This document shows positions 19,583 to 28,180 of a stretch of DNA of 64,000 nt, in pieces. The DNA is from Mycolicibacterium litorale (lineage in GTDB: Bacteria; Actinomycetota; Actinomycetes; Mycobacteriales; Mycobacteriaceae), in the NCBI RefSeq assembly GCF_014218295.1, contig NZ_AP023287.1:2604001-2668000 (forward strand), given 5' to 3'. The translations under genes and the position numbers were made by a program. The notes under the pieces were generated by a model, which ran no database searches, had not been told where the DNA came from, and was given only the letters and a program-made list of their open reading frames with translations. Positions within the stretch are counted from its first letter, which is position 1; each line of letters starts with the position of its first letter.

Positions 19583-19945
19583 ATGGACTCCACTCGAATA
19601 GACCGCTGGTTGTGGGCGGTGCGGCTGACGAAGACCCGCCCGGACGCGGCAGCCGCGTGCCGGGGTGGGCACGTGCGGATCAACGACCGGCCCGCGAAGC
19701 CGTCGACGACGGTGGCACCCGGCGACGAGGTGCGCGCGCTGGTCGGTGAGCGCACGCGTGTCGTCGAAGTGGTCCGGGTGATCCAGAAGCGGGTGGGGGC
19801 GGCCGATGCCGTGACCTGTTACCTCGACCGGACCCCGCCGGCGCCGAAAGTCTCGACCGTGCCGGTGGCGGTGCGCGACCGGGGCGCCGGTCGGCCGACG
19901 AAACGGGACCGCCGCAGGCTCGAAAGGTGGCTCGCCGGGCAATGA
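19583..19945 (+). CDS. S4-domain RNA-binding protein (Hsp15-like)
   Basis: A 120-residue basic protein. The N-terminal S4 RNA-binding domain reads RIDRWLWAVRLTKTRPDAAA and then GGHVRINDRPAKPSTTVAPGD; the C-terminal tail is Arg/Lys-rich. Hsp15-type proteins bind stalled large ribosomal subunits carrying nascent chains; whether this relative does so is inferred. It starts 10 nt after the aldo/keto reductase and may be co-transcribed with it. Confidence 0.8.
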   Translation: MDSTRIDRWLWAVRLTKTRPDAAAACRGGHVRINDRPAKPSTTVAPGDEVRALVGERTRVVEVVRVIQKRVGAADAVTCYLDRTPPAPKVSTVPVAVRDRGAGRPTKRDRRRLERWLAGQ

Positions 19946-19955
19946 CGCCGGCTCA

Positions 19956-20410
19956 TCACAGCAAGGCCACACCCGGCCCGCGCAGTTCGTCGCGTACCGC
20001 CGCGACTCTGCCGGTCATCGCCAGCGCTTCCCCGCGGCCGGCCACGTCGGGGCCGCTGCCTGCCGACCAGTCCAGATCGGTCGCCACCAACCGCACGCCG
20101 CGCGTGTGCCGCCGGCCCCCGCCGGCTCGGTGTCGCAACGCATCCGCCGGGCCAGCTCGGTGTGATCGAGTGCAGCGTGCCGCCGCACGCCGTCGGCGTT
20201 GAGCCGGTCGACATCGCAGCGATGCCGAATCATGCCGACAGCCAACCCGATCCGTCCCTGCGCGAGATAGGCGACGGTATGGGCCGCGACCTCACGCACC
20301 GTCCATCCGTCGCACAGGCTCGGCGTCGCCCACTGGGCGGAGCTCAAACCGTCGAGCAGGTCGGCGAACTCGAGGCGTTCGAGGCGTGCGAGGGCGCGGA
20401 CGCTCGTCAT
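19956..20410 (-). pseudogene. broken DinB/maleylpyruvate-isomerase-like (mycothiol-dependent family) gene
   Basis: From ATG 20410 the frame reads a good family N-terminus (TSVRALARLERLEFADLLDG, then DGWTVREVAAHTVAYL with the metal-ligand His). After about residue 100 it runs into Trp/Arg-rich nonsense. A different minus frame then reads the family C-terminus (RGVRLVATDLDWSAGSGP, then GRVAAVRDELRGPG) to a stop at 19956. The middle of the family, including the usual second metal-ligand region, is missing. A deletion plus frameshift near 20100-20120 has therefore destroyed the gene. Confidence 0.7.
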
Positions 20411-20435
20411 ACCCGTCAGTGTGAGCCGGCGAAAC

Positions 20436-20441
20436 TATGGT
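20436..20441 (+). promoter_or_regulatory. probable -10 element (TATGGT), leaderless start of the enoyl-CoA hydratase
   Basis: TATGGT ends 6 nt before ATG 20448 and supports that start over the earlier in-frame codon at 20421. The preceding gene is on the other strand, so a promoter is needed here. Confidence 0.5.
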
Positions 20442-20447
20442 GCACAC

Positions 20448-21221
20448 ATGAATCTCGTCACCTATGAGCTGGATGAGCACGTCGCCACCATCACGCTGAA
20501 CCGGCCCGACGCCCGCAACGCGATCAACGGCCCGCTTCGCGAGGACCTGAACGCGGCGTGGAACCGGTTCCGCGACGAGGAGGACGCCTGGGTGGGCATC
20601 CTCACCGCCAACGGCGACGTCTTCTGCGCCGGAGGCGACCTCAAGGACGGCCAGGGCTCGGTGGGCACCTTCGCCGGAACGTTCTGGGAAAAGCCGACGA
20701 TCAACAGCTTCGAGAGCGGGATGGAATTGTTCAAGCCGACCATCGCGGCTGTTCACGGGCCGTGCGTCGGCTACGGGCTGACAGGGGTGTTGTTCTGCGA
20801 CTTCGTGATCGCCAGTACCGAGGCGACGTTCTCGTTCCCCGAGGTGTCGCTCGGTGTCCCCACCATCGTCGGCGGGATCCGGCTGCCGCAGCGCGTCCGG
20901 TGGGCCGACGCGATGGAACTGCTCCTCACCGGTAAGCCGGTGACGGCGCAGCGGGCCAAGGAGATGGGTCTGGTGTGGAAACTCGTCGAGCCGCAGGACC
21001 TGCAGGCCGAGGCGCTGGCGTGGGCCCGCACCCTCACCGAGGCCGCACCGCTGGCCCAGCGCGCGACCAAGGAGGTGGCGTGGCGTACCGCGAACATGGG
21101 ATGGATCGAGTCGGTCCGGTTCGGCGAGACGATGCGGAAGGTCGTCGCGGCCACCGAAGACGTCGTCGAAGGTATCCAGGCCTGGCGGGAGAAACGCGCA
21201 CCGCGGTGGCAGGGGCGCTGA
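20448..21221 (+). CDS. enoyl-CoA hydratase/isomerase family protein
   Basis: A 257-residue crotonase-fold protein. The N-terminal block ATITLNRPDARNAINGPL is followed by FCAGGDLKDGQ, the first oxyanion-hole region, and by AAVHGPCVGYGLTGVLFCDFVIAS, the second. FSFPEVSLGVPTIVGGIRLP is the position where hydratases carry catalytic Glu residues: the Glu of FPEV is present. Likely hydrates or isomerises an acyl-CoA in fatty-acid or side-chain degradation. No beta-oxidation partners are adjacent. Confidence 0.85.
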   Translation: MNLVTYELDEHVATITLNRPDARNAINGPLREDLNAAWNRFRDEEDAWVGILTANGDVFCAGGDLKDGQGSVGTFAGTFWEKPTINSFESGMELFKPTIAAVHGPCVGYGLTGVLFCDFVIASTEATFSFPEVSLGVPTIVGGIRLPQRVRWADAMELLLTGKPVTAQRAKEMGLVWKLVEPQDLQAEALAWARTLTEAAPLAQRATKEVAWRTANMGWIESVRFGETMRKVVAATEDVVEGIQAWREKRAPRWQGR

Positions 21222-21231
21222 CCTCGCGTGT

Positions 21232-22314
21232 TCAGAAGGCGTACCGGATCCGGCAGTCGGGCAGTTTGTCGGCCACGAGGTCGGTGAGCTGCGCGACCCA
21301 GCGGCCTTTCCACGGACTCTTGTAGCGGACGTTCCACTGGCCGCTCTGGCTGCGTTTGAGCTGCTGCAGATCCGGCCGCCACAACACCTCCTCCCCCTTC
21401 GGATGCCAGCCGAGGTTGACCTCGTGCAGGCCTTCGTTGTGGGTGAGGAAGATGATCTCGGCGGCCAGTTGCCGTTTGGTGCGGTCGTTGGTCCGGTCGG
21501 CGATCTGGTCGAGCAGTTCGGCCCAGTCGGCCAACCAGTTCTCGTGCACGATGACGGGGCTGAAGTTCAGGTGCACCTCGTAGCCGGCGTCGACGAAATC
21601 GTCGAGGGCGGCGATCCGGTCGGAGATCTTCGACGTCCGGACGTCGACGAGGCGTGACGTGTCGGCGGGCATCAGGCTGAACCGCACCCTGGTGCCGCCG
21701 CGCGGGTCATAGGTCAGCAGGTCGCGGTTGACGAGCTTGGTCGCGAAACTGGCTTTGGCGTTGGGGATCCGCGCGAAAAGGTCGACCAGGTCGCGCACGT
21801 TGTCCGACACCAGTGCGTCGGCCGAGCAGTCGCTGTTCTCGCCGATGTCGTACACCCAGTCGACCGGATCGCATTGATTCGGTTCGGGTTTGGCACCCTG
21901 GCGGGCGGCGTGCCGCTCCAGATAACTGGTGATCTTCTCGATGTTGGCGAACACGGTGATCGGGTTGGCGTACCCCTTGCGGCGCGGGACGTAGCAGTAC
22001 GAGCACGCCATCGCGCACCCGTTGGCCGTCGATGGCCCGATCCAGTCGCTCGACCGTTCGTTGCGCCGGGCGCTGAGGCTCTTCTTCTCGCCGAGCACGA
22101 GGACCTCGCGTTTGATGCGGACCCAGTCCTCGACGTTGCCCTCGTTGCCGTACAAACCCGGAATCGCCTGATGCGACAGCACCTCGATGCGCTCGGCATG
22201 GGGGAAACGATCCAGTACCGCGCGGGCACGCGGGAACCGATCGATGTCCGGCTCGTGGTAGATCCGTTTGATGTCGAGAAGCCGATCGGCCAGCGCGACC
22301 GGAGGGGACGTCAT
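21232..22314 (-). CDS. SPL-family radical SAM protein
   Basis: A 360-residue radical SAM enzyme related to spore photoproduct lyase. The iron-sulfur cluster motif CX3CX2C (CAMACSYC) is at residues 100-107. DIGENSDCSAD and the VRFSLMPADTSRLVD strand match a group of SPL-related proteins in actinobacteria. This is not a canonical SplB: it lacks the KEVLTGWYP-type C-terminus seen in the other copy at 31563. Reaction unknown. ATG 22314 is preferred because the residues from 22377 look non-coding. It is convergent with the enoyl-CoA hydratase and divergent from the ligase. Confidence 0.75.
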   Translation of the reverse strand: MTSPPVALADRLLDIKRIYHEPDIDRFPRARAVLDRFPHAERIEVLSHQAIPGLYGNEGNVEDWVRIKREVLVLGEKKSLSARRNERSSDWIGPSTANGCAMACSYCYVPRRKGYANPITVFANIEKITSYLERHAARQGAKPEPNQCDPVDWVYDIGENSDCSADALVSDNVRDLVDLFARIPNAKASFATKLVNRDLLTYDPRGGTRVRFSLMPADTSRLVDVRTSKISDRIAALDDFVDAGYEVHLNFSPVIVHENWLADWAELLDQIADRTNDRTKRQLAAEIIFLTHNEGLHEVNLGWHPKGEEVLWRPDLQQLKRSQSGQWNVRYKSPWKGRWVAQLTDLVADKLPDCRIRYAF

Positions 22315-22395
22315 GGTCGGTTCAACGAGTGCGTGACGGCAGCTGTTCCACCGCCCGCGTGTGAGCTGGACGACCACGTCGGAGAGGATCGGCGG

Positions 22396-23916
22396 ATGAT
22401 GCCGTCGCCTTTGACGATCCCCGCTCTCCTGGCCCGAAGCGTCCGCGACTTCGGTGACCGCGACTATGTGGTGTCGCCGACCGAGCGGCTCTCCTACGCC
22501 GACGCCGAGCGACTATCGGCCGTCGTTGCCCGCCGGCTGCTGTTCAACGGCGTCGGCAAAGGAACGCGCGTCGGACTGTTCTTTCCCAACGGCGTCGAGT
22601 GGATCGTCTGGTGGCTGGCGGTGTCGCGGATCGGCGCGCTCGCCGTACCGCTGAGCACCATGTATCCCCCTGCCGAACTCGCCAAGGTGGTGCGCCTCGC
22701 CGACGTCGCGCTGGTGGTGGGTCCCGTCGAGGTGCTCGGCATCGACGTGGCCGAGCGCTTCGAGTCCGCGTTCCCGACGCTGGTCGGCCAGCGCGCCGGC
22801 CGTCTCGCGGTGATCGAGGCGCCGTATCTGCGCTCGATCGTGCTGACCGGCGGCACCGACCGTGCGTGGGTGACGCGGCTGTCGGAGGAACAGGTGCCCG
22901 GCGACGTGCTGTCGGCCGTGGAAGCCGAGGTGTCCCCCGCCGACCTCGCGGTCATGGTGCACACCTCCGGGTCGACGGCCGACCCGAAGGGGGTGCTGCA
23001 CACGCACGGGACGCTGGTACGGCAGACGTCGGGCTGGCCGGTGGCCGTGCGCGCCGTCACGGGCAACACCGGGGCCGTGCGCATCCTCTGTGCGATGCCG
23101 TTCTTCTGGATCGGTGGATTGCTTGCGGCGACCGGCGCGCTGCACGAACCCGTCACGGTGCTGGTCCTGCCGCGACTCGACGCCGAGGCGGCGCTCGACC
23201 TGATCGAGCGGGAGCGGGCCACCGGCCTGGTGGGCTGGCCGGCGTTCACCCAGCGGCTCCGCGAGCATCCCAGCTTCGCCGACCGTGATCTGCGCAGCGC
23301 GCCGATGCTGCGCGACGGTCCGCTCGACATCGCGATGACCGACGTCCCGGACGGCTACCCCGTCCACCGCACCATGTCGGAGACCGCCGGCGGCTTCGCG
23401 TACACGGAGATGCGCATCGTCGACGAGGAGGGCCGGGCGGTACCGGACGGGACCGTCGGGGAACTCCTCGTCCGGGGAGTGGGCGTGATGGCCGGATACA
23501 ACAAGCGCGAACGGGCGGAGACCTTCGACGCCGACGGCTGGTACCACACCGGCGACCGGGTGTACCGCAGACAAGGCGATCCTCGGCTGTTCTACGTGGG
23601 GCGCACCAGCGAGTTGATCAAGGCCGCGGGCGCCAACGTCTCACCGCTGGAGGTGGAGGCGGTCGTCGAGCAGTTCCCCGACGTCGCGCAGTGCGTGGTG
23701 GTCGGCATCGACGACCCCGACCGCGGTGAACAGGTCTGCGCGGCCGTCGTCCCCGCCGCGGGTGACGTCGACCTGACCGATCTCGCCGCCCGTGTGCGCA
23801 CCCAGCTCTCGTCCTACAAGGTGCCCACCCGGTGGGTGATCGTGACCGCCGACCAGCTCCCGGTGCTGCCGAGCGGCAAGCTGAACCGGAAGGCGGTCAA
23901 GGAGCTGATCGTCTAG
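22396..23916 (+). CDS. AMP-forming acyl-CoA synthetase/ligase
   Basis: A 506-residue ANL-superfamily enzyme. The P-loop HTSGSTADPKG lies near 189-199, the YHTGDR motif and the hinge FYVGRTSELIKAAGANVSP are near the end, and the C-terminal PSGKLNRK holds the adenylation Lys. A short region around residues 310-330 lacks the usual aromatic stretch between the acyl pocket and the GYP motif, so the pocket may be small. It activates an unknown carboxylic acid with ATP and CoA. GGAGAGG lies 8 nt before ATG 22396; ATG 22399 is adjacent. Confidence 0.85.
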   Translation: MMPSPLTIPALLARSVRDFGDRDYVVSPTERLSYADAERLSAVVARRLLFNGVGKGTRVGLFFPNGVEWIVWWLAVSRIGALAVPLSTMYPPAELAKVVRLADVALVVGPVEVLGIDVAERFESAFPTLVGQRAGRLAVIEAPYLRSIVLTGGTDRAWVTRLSEEQVPGDVLSAVEAEVSPADLAVMVHTSGSTADPKGVLHTHGTLVRQTSGWPVAVRAVTGNTGAVRILCAMPFFWIGGLLAATGALHEPVTVLVLPRLDAEAALDLIERERATGLVGWPAFTQRLREHPSFADRDLRSAPMLRDGPLDIAMTDVPDGYPVHRTMSETAGGFAYTEMRIVDEEGRAVPDGTVGELLVRGVGVMAGYNKRERAETFDADGWYHTGDRVYRRQGDPRLFYVGRTSELIKAAGANVSPLEVEAVVEQFPDVAQCVVVGIDDPDRGEQVCAAVVPAAGDVDLTDLAARVRTQLSSYKVPTRWVIVTADQLPVLPSGKLNRKAVKELIV

Positions 23917-24018
23917 CGCTCGAGCGCCGAGCGGGGGGCCGCTCCGCCGTCCTCGGGTTGGAACTCGGCGGACCCGTCGTCTTCGGCGGCCGCGACGTGT
24001 TCTTCGTCGTCGGGCATG

Positions 24019-25038
24019 TCAGGTGCGGTCACGGTCTTCGGCTACCCCGTGTTCGCCGCCGTCAACCGCGGACGGTTCGGATTGCGGCTCGCCCTCGTGA
24101 TGGTGAGCGTCCTTGCGGCCGAACGGAAGGACGTGCATGACGGCCACGACGACGGCGCCGACGACCAGGCCGATCACCGCGGACGCCGCGGTGTTGACCA
24201 GCCAGGCGAGTACACCGCCGATGGCGCCGGTGGCGTGGTGCACGGACTCCTCGGCGTGGTGCACCAGACCGTAGAGAGTGTGCCAACCGAGTTCGTCGGT
24301 GCCGACGAGCAGGATGTGGCCGCCGACCCACAGCATGGCGACCGTGCCGATGAGCGAGAGGGCCGCGAGCAGCTTGGGCATCCCGGCGACCAGGCCTCGC
24401 CCTACCGACTGCGCGAACCGCGACGTCCGTCGAGTCAGCCGCAGTCCGATGTCGTCCATCTTCACGATGCCCGCCACGACGCCGTACACCGCGGCGGTGA
24501 TCACCAGCGCGACGATCACCAGGATGATCAACCGCGGCCAGAACGATTCGGCGGCGACCTCGTTGAGCGCGATCACCATGATCTCCGCGGACAGGATGAA
24601 GTCGGTGCGGATCGCGCCGGTGACCATGTACTTCTCGGCGTCCTCCCCCGCCTCGGCCACGGGGACGGCATGGCTGTCATGACCGCGGATGCGACCCCAC
24701 ACCTTCTCGGCTCCCTCGAAGCACAGGTACGTGGCGCCCAGCATCAGGATCGGGGTGAGCAGCCACGGCACGAACTGGCTGAGCAGTAGCGCCGCGGGGA
24801 GGATGAACACCAGCTTGTTGCGCAGTGAGCCGATCGCGATGCGCTTGATGATCGGCAGTTCCCGCTCGGCGGCGATCCCGTGCACGTACTGGGGTGTGAC
24901 CGCGGTGTCGTCGACGACGACTCCCGCGGCCTTGGCGGTCGCCCGCCCGGCGGCGGCGCCGATGTCGTCCACCGATGCCGCGGCCATGCGCGCAAGCACC
25001 GCGACGTCGTCGAGCAGTCCGAACAGCCCCGCACTCAT
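24019..25038 (-). CDS. DUF808 (YedI-like) membrane protein
   Basis: A 339-residue integral membrane protein. It begins SAGLFGLLDDVAVLARMAAASVDDIG, the hallmark N-terminus of the DUF808 family. A KAAGVVVDDTAVTPQYV segment and at least six hydrophobic helices follow, then a His/Glu-rich tail (DAHHHEGEP). The family's function is unknown. ATG 25038 is chosen by homology although the frame is open further upstream. The 102 nt between its stop and the ligase stop hold no convincing gene. Confidence 0.85.
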   Translation of the reverse strand: MSAGLFGLLDDVAVLARMAAASVDDIGAAAGRATAKAAGVVVDDTAVTPQYVHGIAAERELPIIKRIAIGSLRNKLVFILPAALLLSQFVPWLLTPILMLGATYLCFEGAEKVWGRIRGHDSHAVPVAEAGEDAEKYMVTGAIRTDFILSAEIMVIALNEVAAESFWPRLIILVIVALVITAAVYGVVAGIVKMDDIGLRLTRRTSRFAQSVGRGLVAGMPKLLAALSLIGTVAMLWVGGHILLVGTDELGWHTLYGLVHHAEESVHHATGAIGGVLAWLVNTAASAVIGLVVGAVVVAVMHVLPFGRKDAHHHEGEPQSEPSAVDGGEHGVAEDRDRT

Positions 25039-25099
25039 CGCGTCTCCTCCATGGCGCGAGGGTACCCGCACAGCACGGTCCGACTCCTGCGCTGTCGCG

Positions 25100-26362
25100 T
25101 CAGGCCGCGACGAACCGCGTGCGGTAGTCGGAGAGCCGGTCGGCCACCCGCGCGACGTCCAGCCCGAGGTCGGCGGGCCGGTGGATGACGCCGCCGTACC
25201 TGCCGCGGGGATGGTCGGCCCGGAACCGTGCCATCGCGGTGCGGGCACGTTCGTCGAAGGGTTGCCCGGCGCGTTCGTAGATCGCCGACAGAATGGCCTC
25301 CTCGTCGGCCATGAAGTCGTCGAAGCGGATGTCGATCGACTGATCGGCCGGGAGTGTGTCGCGGTCGCGTACGCATCCGGTGAGCAGGTCCGCGGCACGG
25401 TCGACCCAGTAACGCGTGAGAGCCACCGGGTCCGGACGGTCGCACGACATCCGTGCCGCGTAGCAGATCATCGTCGCCATGGACTGGATGACCTCAACGG
25501 GATCGCGGTGTGTGACAACGAAAGTGGCGTCCGGGAACGTCGAGGCCAGCGCCGGGAACTGTTCGAGATGCTGCGGCGACTTGAGCACCCACCGGTCTCC
25601 GCCGCGCAGCCACTGCAGCGCCTGCAGCGTGCGCTTGAGGTAGCCGTACGACGCGGACTGGTCGTGGCTCTTGTAGTGGGCGGCGTAGGTGGGGACGTGA
25701 AACGTCGTCTCGAACAACATTCCGCCGATGTCGTTGGCCAGCAGCTGGATCTCTTCGTGGGCGTGGTCCACCGTCATGTCGTGCATGCGCCTGAACTCCG
25801 GCAGTGCCGCGTTGACCAGTTCCAGACCGGCGGCGCACCGGTCCCTGCGGCCCTGCGGGTCCGTCTCCCCCGGCGCGGGCACCGGCTCCAGACTCTCCCA
25901 GTACGGCAGGTACCGGATGGCGGGGTCGGCCGCGATCATGTTGTGCAGGTGGGTGGTGCCGGTGCGCGGCAGCCCGCAGATCACGATCGGGCGCTCGATC
26001 GAGACGGTCGCGATCTCGGGGTGGCGGACGAACAGGTCCTGCAGCCGTAACCGGTTGACCAAATGCTGGGCCAGTTGTTCGAACGCCATCGCCCGCCCGA
26101 CGTCCGACAGGTGCGCTTCGTCGTTCAGCGATGCGCACAGCACCTCCAGACGGGTGCGGAAGGCTTGGGTCGAGGACGTGTCGCCGAAGTCGGTGAGACC
26201 CGCGCGGTCCACCGCGGTCGCCACCAGCGCGTCGGGAGTCAAGGACACCGTGGCGCCGTAGGCGGCCAACCCGTCGCGCATCGGCCGCGCCGCGGCCGGG
26301 TACACCGGCGCCGCAAGGTCGTCGAACGCGATCGGCTCCGGGCGGGCCACCTGGGCGGTCAC
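25100..26362 (-). CDS. sulfotransferase family protein
   Basis: A 420-residue PAPS-dependent sulfotransferase-fold protein. The phosphosulfate loop is IERPIVICGLPRTGTTHLHN (about 124-143). The WVLKSPQHLEQFP block and VVTHRDPVEVIQSMATM are the 3'-phosphate-binding region. Mycobacteria carry several such Stf-like enzymes acting on lipids or small alcohols; the acceptor is unknown. GTG 26362 overlaps the DUF1214 stop by 4 nt (GTGA), so the two are translationally coupled in one operon behind a TetR gene. Confidence 0.85.
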   Translation of the reverse strand: MTAQVARPEPIAFDDLAAPVYPAAARPMRDGLAAYGATVSLTPDALVATAVDRAGLTDFGDTSSTQAFRTRLEVLCASLNDEAHLSDVGRAMAFEQLAQHLVNRLRLQDLFVRHPEIATVSIERPIVICGLPRTGTTHLHNMIAADPAIRYLPYWESLEPVPAPGETDPQGRRDRCAAGLELVNAALPEFRRMHDMTVDHAHEEIQLLANDIGGMLFETTFHVPTYAAHYKSHDQSASYGYLKRTLQALQWLRGGDRWVLKSPQHLEQFPALASTFPDATFVVTHRDPVEVIQSMATMICYAARMSCDRPDPVALTRYWVDRAADLLTGCVRDRDTLPADQSIDIRFDDFMADEEAILSAIYERAGQPFDERARTAMARFRADHPRGRYGGVIHRPADLGLDVARVADRLSDYRTRFVAA

Positions 26363-27435
26363 CGGGTCACCTCGGCGAGGTCGACGACGCGGCACCGCGG
26401 CCGGGCCGGCGTCTCCTCGGGAAGGAACCAGCGCAGCCAGATCAGCCCTGTCCGCCGGCCCGCCGTCGACACCCAGTTCGGGTGCCCGGGATCGCGGTCG
26501 GCGATGACGATCCGCCACGACCCGTCCGGCTCGTAGGCGATCTGTGCGCCGTTGAGGGTCACCCGCTCGTAGGTGTAGTCGTAGGTGTGCAGGAACGGGT
26601 TCCACAGGCACAGGTTCCAGAACGCGCACTCGGGTGAGGTGCCCTCGACCACCAGCGCCTGATCGGGCCGCAGGTCGTAGGCGCCCATCGCGTACGCGGC
26701 GTCGGCGGCCGACCACCCGTAGGCGTTCTGCGGGACGGGGAACGGCTCGTGGATCTCGTTGGGTGGCTCGACCCGCGTCGGCAGGAACGACACCTGCTCG
26801 TGAATCCAGGTGCGGGCGGCGCGCATCCGCCGGGCCAGGTCCTCGGCGTCGTCGTGGCGCCGCGCGGGCGGGTCGATGGCCTCGATCGTCCACTGCGTCC
26901 GACGCCCGGTCTGCGGCGCGGTGAGATAGTCGCGGGTCAGGGCGGTCACCGCGTCGTCGTCGAGGCGCAGCCACGCCCCGGACTGCGGTGTGGCGCTCAT
27001 CGTGAACGCGAAGTTGCCGTCGTCGTCGAAGTCGAGGTCGCGGTCGTTGAGCGTGCCGACGATGCGGGTGCTGTACCGGCCGTCGTCCGGGCCGCCGTAG
27101 ACGGTGATCGACAGATACACCGCGTCGCCGCGGTTGCCGCGCACCCGATAGGTGCGCCGCGGATCGATCGGCGCGATCTGGTAGAAGGCGTCGGAATTGT
27201 CGCCGCCCCACTTGAGATACGGCCCGATCACGTCGACGAACCGGGGATTGTCCTTGTCGCCCCACACGTAGGCGTCCACCGCCACGCGCAACAGGCTGAA
27301 CGTCAGGCGGTACCCGTCGAGCAGATCCGGTTCGGCGAGCGGTGGATCGGCCCGTAGCAGTGTGTCCTCGATGTGCCGAAGCTCGTCGAGCAGTTCGCCG
27401 AACGCCGTCGACAGTTCTGTGTGAGGTGGGGTCAT
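26359..27435 (-). CDS. DUF1214 domain protein
   Basis: A 358-residue protein with a C-terminal DUF1214 region: AYAMGAYDLRPDQALVVEG, the CAFWNLCLWNPFLHTYDY block and WVSTAGRRTGLIWLRWF are characteristic. The N-terminal half contains PRRTYRVRGNRGDAVYLSITVYGG. The family's biochemical role is not established. No signal peptide is visible, so it is probably cytoplasmic. Both of its junctions are 4-nt overlaps (TetR stop with its ATG, its stop with the sulfotransferase GTG), a tightly coupled three-gene operon. Confidence 0.8.
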   Translation of the reverse strand: MTPPHTELSTAFGELLDELRHIEDTLLRADPPLAEPDLLDGYRLTFSLLRVAVDAYVWGDKDNPRFVDVIGPYLKWGGDNSDAFYQIAPIDPRRTYRVRGNRGDAVYLSITVYGGPDDGRYSTRIVGTLNDRDLDFDDDGNFAFTMSATPQSGAWLRLDDDAVTALTRDYLTAPQTGRRTQWTIEAIDPPARRHDDAEDLARRMRAARTWIHEQVSFLPTRVEPPNEIHEPFPVPQNAYGWSAADAAYAMGAYDLRPDQALVVEGTSPECAFWNLCLWNPFLHTYDYTYERVTLNGAQIAYEPDGSWRIVIADRDPGHPNWVSTAGRRTGLIWLRWFLPEETPARPRCRVVDLAEVTR

Positions 27436-28067
27436 CGCGGGTCCTCGTCTCTGGTGGTCGCTCCCCGCAGTGCCAGGGAGCAGAGGTGGGTGACGAATGC
27501 GTCGACGTCGGTGACGTCGGTGAGATCGCGGACGTGGACGGCGTAGAAGGCGCTGCCGACCAGGGTGTCGTACAACCGCTCGGCATCCATGTCCGCGGCC
27601 ACGACACCCTCGTCGATGCCGTCACGGACGAGGGCGGTGAACCGGGCCTGCGTGGTCTCGTCGAGTAGCTGTTGGGCGCGGATCCGCAGCCGCGGATCCC
27701 GGTGCCGTTCGGCGAGGATGCCCAGCGCGGCGGCGTACACCACCGGTTCACGCCAGAACGCCATCACCGCATGCAGGAACCGATGCAGGTCGGATGCGAA
27801 ATCGCCTGTGCTGCTGAGTATTCCGATGGAATCGCCGCGGTGGAACGCGGCGTCGAAGACGACGTGCGCCTTCGACGGCCAGCGGCGGTAGACCGTCGGC
27901 CTGCTGACACCGGCCTCGCGGGCGACCGCTTCGATGGTCACCTGGTCGTACCCGTCGCGGATCAACAGTGTGCGCGTCGCCGCCATGATGGCCTGCTGTG
28001 TCCGCGGGTCGCGGGGCCGCCCCCGCACCGGTGCGGCACCTTCCGGTGGACTCCCTGCCGGATGCAC
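27432..28067 (-). CDS. TetR-family transcriptional regulator
   Basis: A 211-residue regulator with an N-terminal helix-turn-helix (RGRPRDPRTQQAIMAATRTL, VTIEAVAREAGVSRPTVYRRWPSK) and a helical ligand domain. It heads the operon with the DUF1214 and sulfotransferase genes, overlapping the next ATG by 4 nt, and probably regulates them. The start is uncertain: GTG 28067 is chosen, with GTG 28028 and 28091 as alternatives. The palindrome TGACACAATGTCA just upstream is a candidate operator and argues against the 28091 start. Confidence 0.8.
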   Translation of the reverse strand: MHPAGSPPEGAAPVRGRPRDPRTQQAIMAATRTLLIRDGYDQVTIEAVAREAGVSRPTVYRRWPSKAHVVFDAAFHRGDSIGILSSTGDFASDLHRFLHAVMAFWREPVVYAAALGILAERHRDPRLRIRAQQLLDETTQARFTALVRDGIDEGVVAADMDAERLYDTLVGSAFYAVHVRDLTDVTDVDAFVTHLCSLALRGATTRDEDPR

Positions 28068-28077
28068 CGCAATAGCT

Positions 28078-28090
28078 TGACACAATGTCA
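28078..28090. promoter_or_regulatory. palindrome, candidate TetR operator
   Basis: TGACACAATGTCA is a perfect inverted repeat (5-bp arms, 3-bp centre) in the spacer between the TetR operon and the divergent DUF4185 gene. Its place suggests autoregulation by the TetR protein and perhaps control of the divergent gene. It is short, so chance is possible. Confidence 0.45.
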
Positions 28091-28180
28091 CGTAATTCCG
28101 CTGGGAATTTGAGGACAGAAACACTTCGTCGTCGACCGGCGATGCACAAGGGGATCCATACCGAAGACAGGGGACAACGG

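Noticed and set aside
23913..24017. A 34-codon acidic minus-strand frame between the ligase and DUF808 stops
   Set aside because: It starts MPDDEEHVAAAEDDG and is open, but has no ribosome site, overlaps the ligase stop and shows no family. It could be an eroded tail of the DUF808 protein; too weak to annotate.
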